From Chryseobacterium sp. E1 (GTDB lineage Bacteria > Bacteroidota > Bacteroidia > Flavobacteriales > Weeksellaceae), in contig CP078104.1 of the NCBI GenBank assembly GCA_019203745.1, positions 806,001 to 870,000 of the forward strand: DNA of 64,000 bases, in the 5' to 3' direction. Numbering within the stretch: position 1 is the stretch's first letter; every line of letters begins with the position of its first letter. This document shows, in pieces, positions 20,949 to 31,703 of the stretch. The notes below the pieces were generated by a model. That model saw nothing but the letters and a program-made list of their open reading frames with translations. It made no database searches and was not told the origin of the DNA. The translations under genes and the position numbers were made by a program.

Positions 20949-21743
20949 TTATATCAGATTCCATAAAAAGCTGATAACCTCTTCCGGATCAAGACTTGCA
21001 GGGTCTGCAATGGTATAGAAATAAAAGGTAAGAATATTACCTGTTCCACTTGAACCACTTGGTACTAATTGAATGGAATTAATTTCAAAACCTGAATCAG
21101 GATTTTTAAAAGTGGCCTTTACGGATCCCGAAGAGTTAGATCCTGGAGTGATTGTTGCGATGACTCTCCAAACATGAACCTGTCCGTTAATTTCATTTTC
21201 TCTCCATTTACCGGTTGCCGAGATATAGATATTACTGGTTACTCCGGGAAAAGGAACTGTAGTTTCCGGCCAGCTTGTGGTAGGGCTTGCCGCAAAAACC
21301 AATGGTGTGGCATAAAATACCTGTTGTCTTGGGCCATAGCCGCTTCCTGCTGCACTTAAACTGAATGAGGGTTTTACATTTGCGTTTCCAGAATTGATTT
21401 TAACGACACCGTCGTTACCAGCCTGAGAAGATGTGGGAACAAAAAGCTGTCTCCAGAGGGTACCGTCCCAATACTGGAAGTTATTCGTTGTCGTATTAAA
21501 AATAAGGGTTCCTGCAGTAAGATTAGCATTCGGCATACCTGCAGGTGGTACTGTAGATGCATCGTTATCAGCCAGATTAGTATCTCTGTCGTTATCCGTA
21601 AGACGGGGAATTAAAACACCTTTCTGATTGGAAGCAATATCTAATACTGTTGCTCCGTTCGGAGACGTAGTATTAATCCCAACCTGTCCAGATAGAAAAC
21701 TGTACATTAAAATTGGGATAAACAAGGTTAAAAATTTTCTCAT
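20949..21743 (-). CDS. Secreted hypothetical protein
   Basis: 264 residues, unbroken. MRKFLTLFIPILMYSFLSGQ is a clear signal peptide, so I take the ATG at 21743 and not the one 39 bases upstream. Mature start VGINTTSPNGATVLDIAS followed by QKGVLIPRLTD is a recurring N-terminal module in flavobacterial exported and tail-fibre-like proteins. It is followed by FNTTTNNFQYWDGTLWRQL. The rest is beta-rich and Gly/Ser/Thr-rich. No T9SS sorting domain is seen. Function unknown. Confidence 0.75.
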   Translation of the reverse strand: MRKFLTLFIPILMYSFLSGQVGINTTSPNGATVLDIASNQKGVLIPRLTDNDRDTNLADNDASTVPPAGMPNANLTAGTLIFNTTTNNFQYWDGTLWRQLFVPTSSQAGNDGVVKINSGNANVKPSFSLSAAGSGYGPRQQVFYATPLVFAASPTTSWPETTVPFPGVTSNIYISATGKWRENEINGQVHVWRVIATITPGSNSSGSVKATFKNPDSGFEINSIQLVPSGSSGTGNILTFYFYTIADPASLDPEEVISFLWNLI

Positions 21744-21987
21744 GATATAATGCTTTTGTAGAAATAAAATTACAAACAACAATTAAAAAAATGTTAAAAA
21801 TAAATTTTTATATGTCATATTTTATCCGTATTTTACTAAATATAATATATTAAAAATCAACAAATTAACTCTAAATAATTCACATTTTAATGATGAAAAA
21901 AGTTTTAACATTTGCGAAATTCTTTTAACAATCATATATTTACCCTTGTCTTTATATAATTTATTAACTTCGCTGTGAAATAACCCT

Positions 21988-22820
21988 ATGCAAATGGAGA
22001 AAGAACACAATCTTATTCCTGAGGACATTCTTTGGAAAAGATTCCTTTATCGAATAATTTATCGCTCAGATACGAAGCTCGGAAAACTGTTCGACATCAT
22101 ATTATTATCCTTAATTCTTGTAAGCACTGCCATTATCATGATGGAAAGTGTTCCTCAGCTTGACAAAAGATTTCATTACACTTTTCTGGTTCTTGAATGG
22201 ATCATCTCCATTTTTTTCACTCTCGAATATTCTATGCGGATCGCTGTGGTAAAGAATAAAAGAAGCTATATTTTCAGTTTTATGGGAATCATAGACTTTC
22301 TTGCCCTCGCTCCCTTCTTTCTTAGCTTTTTCTTTCCGGTCACCAAATATTTTCTGATCTTCAGGATGCTGAGAATGCTGAGAATTTTCAGGATCTTTAA
22401 CCTGCTGGACTTTATGAATGACGGTTACCTCATCGTACGGGCTTTAAAGAACAGCTCAAGGAAGATCTATATTTTCCTTTTGTTTCTTATTATATTCTCA
22501 GTCATTGTAGGTTCACTTATGTTTATGGTAGAAGGAGGCAGGCCTGGATTTGAAACCATACCACAATCCATTTACTGGGCTGTAGTAACAGTAACCACCG
22601 TAGGCTATGGAGATGTCTCCCCTATTACTCCTATGGGAAAATTTTTGCAGTAGTCCTGATGCTGGCAGGTTACTCTATTATTGCAGTTCCCACCGGGATC
22701 GTTACTGCTGAAATGCGCAATAAAAGGCAAAATCTTGAAAAGGTATGTGACCAATGTGGTAATGAAGATATTGATGATGATGCAAGGTACTGCAAACAGT
22801 GTGGCAAGAAATTAGCTTGA
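21988..22820 (+). CDS. Voltage-gated potassium channel with C-terminal zinc ribbon
   Basis: About 277 residues. Six membrane helices; S4 is FRMLRMLRIFRIF at 126-137 with arginines every third residue. The pore selectivity filter TTVGYGD is at 203-209. The cytoplasmic tail ends in two CxxC pairs (CDQCG and CKQCGKK, about 18 residues apart), a small zinc ribbon. One break: T5 at 22642-22646 should be T6, just after the filter; without repair the last helix and the zinc ribbon would be lost. The start could be 21988 or the ATG two codons later. Expected to conduct potassium across the inner membrane. Confidence 0.92.
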
Positions 22821-22865
22821 TATTTGGTATAAGTGTAATTTATTCACCAAAATACCACAAAAATC

Positions 22866-23024
22866 ATGGAACCAAAAAAGAAAAACAAACCGAATAGTTT
22901 AGTAGTCATTCTCTTTGCACTCATAGTGCTGATGATCATTATCTACTTTATACTAGTAATGTTCTTCCCTACTGTTTTTGACCTTATGAATACAGGAGAT
23001 ATACAGCCTGTTCCCGATAAGTGA
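22866..23024 (+). CDS. Small single-pass membrane protein (52 aa)
   Basis: ATG to TGA with no break: basic start MEPKKKNKPN, one helix (about 12-36, VVILFALIVLMIIIYFILVM) and a short tail ending PVPDK. It lies 45 bases after the channel gene on the same strand, so it may be a small partner of the channel (inference). No known family. Confidence 0.6.
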   Translation: MEPKKKNKPNSLVVILFALIVLMIIIYFILVMFFPTVFDLMNTGDIQPVPDK

Positions 23025-23105
23025 TAAAGGAATGATAAATACAACTATATAAAAAGTAATATAAAAGAAGGGAAAAGAATTTTGCTTATTTTTTATTTAA
23101 CAAAA

Positions 23106-23132
23106 AAAGACGGATCAAAATGATCCGTCTTT
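23106..23132. terminator. Bidirectional terminator
   Basis: AAAGACGGATCA / TGATCCGTCTTT stem between convergent genes, flanked by A and T runs. Confidence 0.85.
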
Positions 23133-23148
23133 CTTTTTATTCAAGTGA

Positions 23149-26100
23149 TTAATTATTTTTGATTGCTTTAACGGTTTGCTTTGTTCCGTCATTCATATTC
23201 AGTACTACTAAATACATTCCTTCTTTAAGATCTCTCAATTGAAGTACAGCAGAAGGGTTTTCGATGGTCTTCACCAATCTTCCCGCAGCGTCAACAACAG
23301 AAACTGATTTTACTTTGGAAGCGTCTGAAATATTCAATACATCAGAGAATGGATTAGGGTAAACTTTAATTTCATTTTTAGCAGCCGCTACTTCTGAAGT
23401 AGACAGGTTTCCGAGCTGATATACGAAATCATCAATCAACAGGCTATATGCACTTGATCCGGTATGCTTAAACACAAGTTTAGTAACTCCGGCAGGAACT
23501 CCTGTGATGTTTAATGAATAATCATTCAGTGCTGTAGTACTTGTTGCTGTATAGGTACCTAGTACAACAAAGCTTGAAGTATTCGCAGGGTCTGTTAAAT
23601 AACCAATCTGAACAGTTCCATTAGCAGTAGAATTAGCTCTTCCTTTGAAGCTGATCATCGCATTATTGCTATCTAAACCTACCAAATCAGGAGTAGACAC
23701 CATACCTATACTTGAACCGCTTGTATAAAGATATAGGGCATTAGGAGCACTTGCTACAGTTCCAGTATAAGCGATTACTTTTGCGTAGCCAAGATTAGAT
23801 CCTATGCTTGTCCAGCATGGAGGAAGTGAATCAACAGTTGTACTGTCAAAGTTTTGCGAATAGGTCTGTGCCGGAACACAGTTCGTAGTAAATACCTGTA
23901 CTGGCGTCCAGACACTCTTATCAGAAGCTCCACATACGGATCTGATCCATAGATAATAAATCGTTCCCGGCAATAAACCAGACAGTTGTGCTGAAGTTGT
24001 AGTGCTGCTTCCTGAAGCAGAAGTTGCTGCAGTAGGAGCTGTATTGGTTGTAGAATAATAATATTCATATCCGCTGCCCGGTACCAGTGAAGGTGCCGTC
24101 CAGGCCACATCTGCTCCCGAAGTTGTAATAGCAGAAACTACAACATTTGAAGGCTCAAAACAAGTAGGTGTAACAGCGATATTAATATCATCAATATAGA
24201 TCTGATTCATATCTGCTGCAGAATAAGCCTGGAATCCGAAATAATATACTCCTGACGCAGCCGGTGTAAAATCTGTAAAGGGTACTTGTAGGAACCCCGC
24301 CTGTGGTAATACTTGAGTGATCTGCTATTGTATTTGTCATATCAGTAGCAGTGGCTGAAGTTCCGTAGGCTACTTTTACTTTTTCCGCATAAACCGCTCC
24401 TGATGAATTGGCGTATTTGTATTTTATACGGTAGCTCACTCCTGCCGTAAGATTAAGGCCTTGTGTAAAGAACCAAGTATTTGCCGCACTACTGGTATTG
24501 TATGAATAATTAAGAACTTTACCTGTAAATCCGCTTGGAGCAGTGGCTGTCTTCCAAAGGTTTCCTGAACCGCTATTAATTACCGTTGTACACGTAGGTA
24601 AGGCCGGCGTTGTAACGTTATCAAAATCTAATGTATAAGGTAAACCGGTAGATACACATGCAGTAAAGAATGATCTCACTGTACATGCCGTGGCAGGACC
24701 TGAAATATTGGCCGTATATGCTGATACAGAATAATAATAGGTAGTTGCATTATTTAAAGCGGTACCTAAGGTATAAGTATTATTAGAACCACCTGTAATA
24801 TCAGTATCAAGAATATCATTACCACCTGAAGTTGTTCCTACTTTTAATTTGTAACCGGCAGCACCATTAATTGCATTCCATGTTATTGTAGGAGTGGTAC
24901 TTACTCCGGATGCACCGGATGCAGGGGCCGTTACTGTAGGACAAAGTCCTAATGTTGTAAAGTTTGCAGAGCTGGACCATTGCCCTTTATCTGTTCCGTT
25001 ACAATTTGCCCTTACCCAATAATAATATTGAGTAGAAGGATTCAGACCTGATAAATTAGCAGAAATTGCACCTGCTCCCACAGAACCTGAAGGTGTGGTA
25101 GATATTCCCGGGGCAGTAGATGATGTAGAATAATAGTATTCATATCCACTTCCCGGAGGCGTAGCAGAAGCTGTCCAGTTAATCGTTGCTGCTTCCGGAG
25201 TTAATCCTGACGAGGTAAGCCCTGTTGTAGCAACTGAACAGTTAAAAGCAGTTGTGAAAGATCCTGCAGTAGCATATCCGTTCCCGGTTCCTGCTAAATT
25301 CGGGATATGAGAATACATTGCCTGTTCACCCCGTTTAAGGCCTGAACCTGTACCTGGTAGGTTGTATTTTGTGTCAAACCTGTAATAGAGGCAGAGGTAG
25401 CGGCAACCGGATTTCCACTGAAGTCAGTCCAATCGCAGTTTCCTAAAACTCTGTATTGAACATTATAAGCAGTAGCTCCCGTTGGGGCAGTCCAGTTTAC
25501 AGTAGCTCCCACATTGGTTATTGCATTGGTTGCTGAAAAAGTTCTTACCGGCAATAGTGTCCCCGGGGTCCATGAGTATTGTAATCCCGCCGGGATTTTA
25601 ACATTGGCGTTTGCACCACCGGAAAAGAGCATAGTACTGCTGTTGGCATTCCCGGTAACAGCTTTGGACCAGTCACAAGTGGTTCCGGACGGTGTATTCC
25701 CAATCATCAGAGCACTTACATTGGTTGCAAAGGTATTGTTGGCTCCTCTAATCCCTACCTGTGGAGTTGTGCCGGAACTAGCTGTTCCCGGATCTGTACA
25801 GTTTCCATAGATAATTTTTATTTCTCCGGTAGCGTACACAAGACGGATCTGGAAGTTCAGCCTTTCTGTAGCTCTGTTATGATAATTGGCATGATCCTGC
25901 CATTGTACAACGAATTCGGTACCTAGATCTTCATATCTTACCTCATGATTCCCTGCCGGCTGTGTAGTATCCGATGCACTAAAACCTCCATCCTGCCCAA
26001 AAGCAGAAATGGCACCTGTAGTAGTGCCTACCGTTGATAAAGGACTATAGTTTGTACCTGACGGAGCGGCTCCAAAAGTTATATAACCGTTGGCACTCAC

Positions 26101-26333
26101 GTAACAGGTTGTCATGGCAACACCACCGAAGTTAAAAGGTGATGAAAGCGTAATGGCTGTAGAAACCTCATTATCGTAAGTAGTGTTGGTTCCTGTGGGA
26201 AATAATTTTGTTCCTCCGTAATGGGTACATAAGCTACCCCTGTGCTTTTCGAGAAAGCATAGCTGGCAACGTTGGTTTGTGCGTAGGCTTCCATACTGAG
26301 AAAAGCCAGACACGACAGTAAAAGTTTTTTCAT
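23149..26333 (-). CDS. Fibronectin type III-rich protein with T9SS type A sorting domain
   Basis: About 1062 residues when repaired. Signal peptide 1-19 (ends AYAQ). An N-terminal globular domain (about 40-260) contains YDNEVSTAITLSSPFNFGG, later WSKAVTG. Several fibronectin type III modules follow (TVNWTAPTGATAYNVQYR; PSTQYYYWVRANC; SGYEYYYST; PGTIYYLWIRSVCG), interleaved with cleaved-adhesin/MAM-like domains (VSYRIKYKYANSSG; SLLIDDFVYQ). The C-terminal 75 residues form a type A sorting domain: EIKVYPNPFSDVLNIS, VVDAAGRLVKTI, LKEGMYLVVL. Likely exported by T9SS and shed or anchored. Breaks: A2 at 26220-26221, C2 at 25321-25322 and a net two-base loss near 24320. The substrate is unknown. Confidence 0.88.
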
Positions 26334-26676
26334 ATAAATAACAAATAATAGTTAGGGCGGTAAATGTAAGTAAATATTCAATTAAAAATCAAAATTTACA
26401 TTAAATCATTAAATTAAAAACACTAAAAAAGTAATTAATTCATAATAAATTAAACAATTATTTAATTTTAACTAATATTTCACAATAGTAATAATTATTA
26501 TAAACAACTGATTTATAACAATTTAAAAAAATAATCAGAAAAGCTAAAAACATGTAAAACTTCAACTTAACATAATATATTTCCTGATAAATTTTATAGA
26601 CTAATTCATTTACAGATGATCAAAAAACAAAAAAGAGCGGCAAAAAGCCACTCTTTCAAATTGTTATATTATCTTT
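26334..26676. other. AT-rich intergenic region between dnaE and a T9SS gene
   Basis: Strikingly A/T-rich and full of AATTA-type words. Apart from the dnaE terminator at 26632-26656 I see no gene or repeat. It should hold the promoter of the minus-strand T9SS gene. Confidence 0.5.
26632..26656 (-). terminator. Terminator after dnaE
   Basis: AAAGAG(C)GGC / GCC(A)CTCTTT stem with an A5 loop and T run on the minus strand. Confidence 0.75.
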
Positions 26677-29600
26677 TTAATTGAGATAGAACTCATATTT
26701 ATTCAGTAACTGAATTTCTTTGATGAGATCTCCGTTCAGATCTACGGAATGTTTCATCGACTGTACTTCAATATGGGAATCGTCTTCTACATTCTTAATG
26801 AAAAACTTCAGCTTCTGATTTCCTTTGTTCCTTTCCAGCACCGTCCTGAAGAAATCCAGGTCTTCAGGTCTTACATCCATCACATCCATGACCAGAGAAA
26901 TACTTTTGGCAAATCTTTCAAAGGCTTCCTGGAGCTCTATAACATCATTTACATTCACAAAAACCCTTCCGTCTTTTACCTGGGCAAATTTTATTTTAAA
27001 AATAACAAACCTCTGAACCTCCAGCTTTTCCTTCAATCGCATGTAATCCCTATCTCCAAGTCTGAATGAGTAAGAACCGGAATAGTCTTCCAATGTCACA
27101 AAAGCAACTTTTTCACCACTCCTGAAGCCATCCTGAACCCTGTATTCCGTGATGAGCCCTGCAACGGTATATTCTTTACCGCCACCGCCATTTTCTCTTT
27201 CTTTCTGAAGCGTTTTCCAGTCTTTTTCTTTTCTTCGAACAACTCTTCCTGCTTATTGGCAAAAGCCTGTTCTTTGTAGGCATCCACCTCATCAAGGTTC
27301 AGGAATAGGAAATTACCTTTCGGTTCAGCTTTCTTCGTTATCTCTTCCACAACTTCCTCTTCTCCTGCCGCCATATCATCAGACACAATTTCGGTAAGGT
27401 CTACCGTATCATCCTGTGAATCCTGTTCTAAAACCGGTGTCTCATCAGTCGTTGTTTTCTGTTCATCCTCTTTTTCCAGCACTGATTTTTTGGACAGCTG
27501 TCCCTGCATAAACTGATACTGATACTTGAATTCATCCAGCGGATGGGCAGAAAGGTAGAATCCGATGATTTCCTTTTCTTTATTCAGTTTATGCATATTC
27601 GGCCACTCCGGGCATGGTGGCAGCTTAGGCTGTTCGATCTGAACTTCTTCCGCAAAATCTGCAAACAGGGAATGCTCCATCTCATTCTTGCTTTCCTGGA
27701 AGCTCTGTCCATATCTGATCAGTCTTTCCAGATTGGTTCTCCCTGCCATATCAATATCAAAATACTGACCTCTGTGGAAGGAATCCAATTCATCAAAAGC
27801 TCCTGCAAGCACTAAACTTTCCGCCACTCTTTTGTTCATCTGGGAAGGTAATATCCTCTCAAAGAAGTCATAAATATTTTTAAATCTTCCGTTTTCTCTT
27901 TCTCTGGTAATTGCTTCACTCGGTCCTTCCCCGATTCCTTTGATAGCTCCCAGCCCGAAACGGATCTGTCCTTTTCGTTTACCGAAAATTTATATTGGGA
28001 TTCATTCACATCCGGACCTAATACATCCACTCCCATACTCTTACAGTCTTCCATGAACATGGTAATAGAGTCTGTATTGTTAATGTTATTACTCATCACA
28101 CTCGCCATGTATTCTGCCGGATAATTGGCTTTTAAATAAGCTGTCTGATATGCAATAAATGCATAACATGTTGAGTGAGACTTGTTGAAGGCATATTCGG
28201 CAAAGGCTTTCCAGTCATTCCAGATTTTTTCCAGCCTTTCTTCATTCAGGTTATTCTTACGTCCTCCTTCAATGAATTTAGGGTACATTTTATTCAGAAC
28301 ATCAATCTGCTTTTTACCCATCGCTTTTCTCAGCGTATCGGCTTCACCTTTTGTAAAGTTGGCCAGTTTCTGTGATAAAAGCATTACCTGCTCCTGATAA
28401 ACGGTAATACCGTAAGTTTCCTTCAGGTATTCTTCCGTTTCCGGCAAGTCATAGACGATCTCCTCAATACCATGTTTCCTGTTGATGAAGTTCGGGATAT
28501 ACTTGATCGGTCCCGGACGGTACAATGCATTCATCGCAATTAGGTCGGCAAAAACCGTGGGCTTAAGCTCTCGCATGTATTTTTGCATCCCGGGACTTTC
28601 ATACTGGAAAATCCCGACTGTTCTTCCTTCTTTGAACAACTGATAGGTTTTCGTATCATCGAGCGGAATCAGATCCGGATCAATATCTACTCCATATCTT
28701 GCTTTTACGAGTTTCAAAGCATCTTTGATGATCGTAAGTGTTCTGAGCCCCAGGAAGTCCATCTTTAGAAGTCCGGCACTTTCAGCCACCGAGTTATCAA
28801 ACTGTGATACCAGAATATCAGCATCTTTTGCAGCAATGGTTACCGGAACAAGATTACTTACATCCTCCGGCGTAATAATTACCCCACAGGCGTGAATCCC
28901 TGTATTTCTGATACAGCCCTCCATCTTCTTTGCACTGGCAAGTACACCATGACGGGCATCATCAGGACTCTCAAGAACATACCTCATCTCATCGACAAGC
29001 ATCTGCTCTTCAGGTTTCAATTTATCATATTTTGCCAAAGCTTTCGCTATATTCATCCCTGGTGTGGAAGGAATAAGTTTGGCGATATTATTGGTATCAG
29101 GAATCGGAACATCCAGTACCCTTCCGGCATCTTTAATGGCAGATTTACCACCAAGTACCGAATAGGTGATGATCTGTGCCACCTGGCTCTGTCCGTATTT
29201 CTCAATTACCCATTTGATCACCCGGTCTCTGCCTTCATCATCAAAGTCGATATCAATGTCGGGCATCGAGACCCTTTCCGGGTTCAGGAATCTCTCAAAA
29301 AGGAGATCATATTTAATCGGGTCCACATTGGTAATCCCGATACAGTAAGCAACGGCAGATCCTGCAGCAGATCCTCTTCCCGGGCCTACCCAGACTCCCA
29401 TATTACGGGCTTCGTTACAGAAATCCTGTACAATAAGGAAGTATCCCGGATAACCGGTGTTGGCAATTACTTCAAGCTCGAAGTCGAGTCGTTCTTTAAT
29501 TTCATCGGTAATTCCACCAAAAGGATCATACCTTTTTTAGCCCCTTCATACGTCAAATGTGTAAGATAGGCCATCTCCCCTCTTTTTCCTCCGTCTACCT

Positions 29601-31343
29601 CATCTTCTGCATGGATAAATTCTTCAGGAATATCAAACTTCGGAAGGAGAACGTCTCTTTTTAAGGTATAAGGCTTAAATTTTGCGGTAAATTCTTCATA
29701 GGCATCAAATGCATCAGGATACGCCAGAAAAGCTTCTTTTATTTCATCCGAATTTTTGATGTAATATTCACCTGTTGCCAGCCCTCTTCTTTTACCAAAA
29801 CCTTTCCCGATAGGCGTTGTAAGCTTTTCCCCATCTTTGATACAGCTTACGATATCCTGGATATTGGCATCATCTTTATTGGAATAGAAGGTCTCGTTTT
29901 GGGCAAGGATCTTCACATTATATTTATCTGCCAGATACAAAAGTACCTCATTCAGGTGTTCTTTCTTCAGGAAGTTTATGATTTTGAAGCTGTACATAGA
30001 AATCATCCTCAAAAGTATCTTTCCACCATTTAAACAGCTCCTCCCCTTTTTGCTCACCCGTATTCAGGATAGCATCGGGAATATCACCATTAATTCCGGA
30101 AGTCAGAGCAATGACTCCTTCTTTATATTGAGCAATCAGCTCACGGCTTACCCTCGGAACTCCAAAATAGAATCCTTTCAGGAATCCGATACTTGAAAGT
30201 TTTGCTAAATTTTTATAGCCGTTAAAATCTTTTGCAAGGAGCACCACCTGCGTCCTTCTGTCAGGATCATCTTTGGTAAACTGCTTCTGTTCGTAACGTT
30301 CTGAAATATAAAATTCACAGCCTACTACGGGAATCAGAGGTTCGGAAACAGGTTCCGTTTCATTGAATTCTGTACCGTTCTCTTCTGCTTCCTGTTTTTT
30401 TGTCAGATATTCTTTATGCTTTTTCGCTCTGTCACCATTGGCTCCTTCTACTGCAGAAACAAATTTAAAAGCTCCCATCATATTTCCGAGATCCACCATT
30501 CCGACAGCGGGGAAATTTTCTTCAGATGCTTTTTTAATCAGGTCATTGATGCTTGAGGTAGCCATCAGCGTAGAAAAAACACTGTGGTTATTAAAGTTGA
30601 AGTATTTACCAAGATCAATTTCATCAATACTTCCGAAATCCTGCTGCTTTTTCTTGTTATGGAAATCAGCAACCTGTCTTCTGATAACAATATTAAAGGG
30701 TTTGATCGGATCCGGGTAAAGACTCTTAAAATAAGCAAGCTGATCTTCTGAAATCTTCAATGTTTCAGCGGGAACCACTCCAATTCTTACCATTTCGAAG
30801 AAAGCTCTGGCTGTGGCATTTACGTCGGCTGCTGCATTATGGGCTTCATCAAATTTATTCCCATACAGTTTTTCGTAAAGCTCTTCAAGTTTCGGGGTTT
30901 GAAACGGCCTCCACGACCTCCTCCCAGCTGACAGAAATCGGTTCCAAGGATCATTGTATCAGCCTTTGGCTTTTCCTGTAAATTATCTTTTAAATTTTTT
31001 CTGTAAAATTCAGCTCCAACAATATTGTAGTCGAATTCCACATTGTGCCCGGACACCACTCTTACTCTTTCAAGTACTCTGGAAAATTCTTCCAGGATCT
31101 CCTGCAGGTCGCGTCCTTCATCGTTGGCGATCTTGGTGGTAATTCCGTGAATTCTGGCTGCGTTGAAGGGAATATCATACCCTTCAGGTTTTATAATATA
31201 ATCCTGGTTTTCAATTAAATTCCCATCATCATCATGCAATTGCCAGGCAATCTGAACCATTCTTGGCCAGTTATCCGAATCTGAAAGCGGAGCGTTGAAA
31301 TTTTTGGTAAACCGGTTGTTTCTGTGTCAAAAATTAAATACAT
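26677..31343 (-). CDS. dnaE: DNA polymerase III subunit alpha with fused N-terminal exonuclease
   Basis: About 1556 residues when repaired. An N-terminal DEDD exonuclease domain (about 1-180) has FDTETTGLP, HGIT, GHNVEFDYNIV and AHNAAADVNATARAF. It is followed by a PHP domain (HSVFSTLMATSSINDLIKKA), the family C polymerase core (GPGRGSAAGS; PDIDIDFDD; YGQSQVAQI; LYRPGP; GEADTLRKAMGKK), tandem HhH (VAESLVLAGAFD) and a C-terminal OB fold (TVAGLITEYRVQ). This is the flavobacterial arrangement, with proofreading carried in the same chain. Breaks: T5 at 31301-31305, T3 at 30898-30900, T6 at 29533-29538, T4 at 27972-27975 and T5 at 27223-27227 are one short; T3 at 29962-29964 is one long. The gene is essential for replication, so six real mutations are not credible. 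Confidence 0.95.
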
Positions 31344-31703
31344 ATAATTTTCTAACTTTTTAAATACAAAAGAGAATGTAAAGTTACTTCATTTTTTCCA
31401 AATACGGCTTTAACATCACCATTTAAACGATCAATAGTATTGAAAAACAACATTGAAATTATCAATAAAAAACAACAATCTACGCTACACCTGTAACAGT
31501 TTACAAAATTCATTTAATTATCCTGATTACCTGTCATAACTTTGTCTAATGTAGTAACCAAGGAGATTATTTTGCAGATATATTTTTCGAAAAAGGCTTA
31601 TTTTAAAAAAAAATAAATAAGGAATTAACAGTAAATCAATTGATTTCTTACAAAACACTAACAACTGTTAGTATTTTGTTTTTTTAATGTATATTTGCTT
31701 CCT
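31344..31703. promoter_or_regulatory. Divergent intergenic region; -7-like element and palindrome before the E1 gene
   Basis: TATATTTG at 31690-31697 fits the Bacteroidota TAnnTTTG -7 element, seven bases from the ATG. Just upstream, ACTAACA-AC-TGTTAGT at 31657-31672 is a palindrome with perfect 7-bp arms, placed where the -33 element should be. It may therefore be a repressor operator. No good -33 TTTG at the usual distance is seen. Confidence 0.5.
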
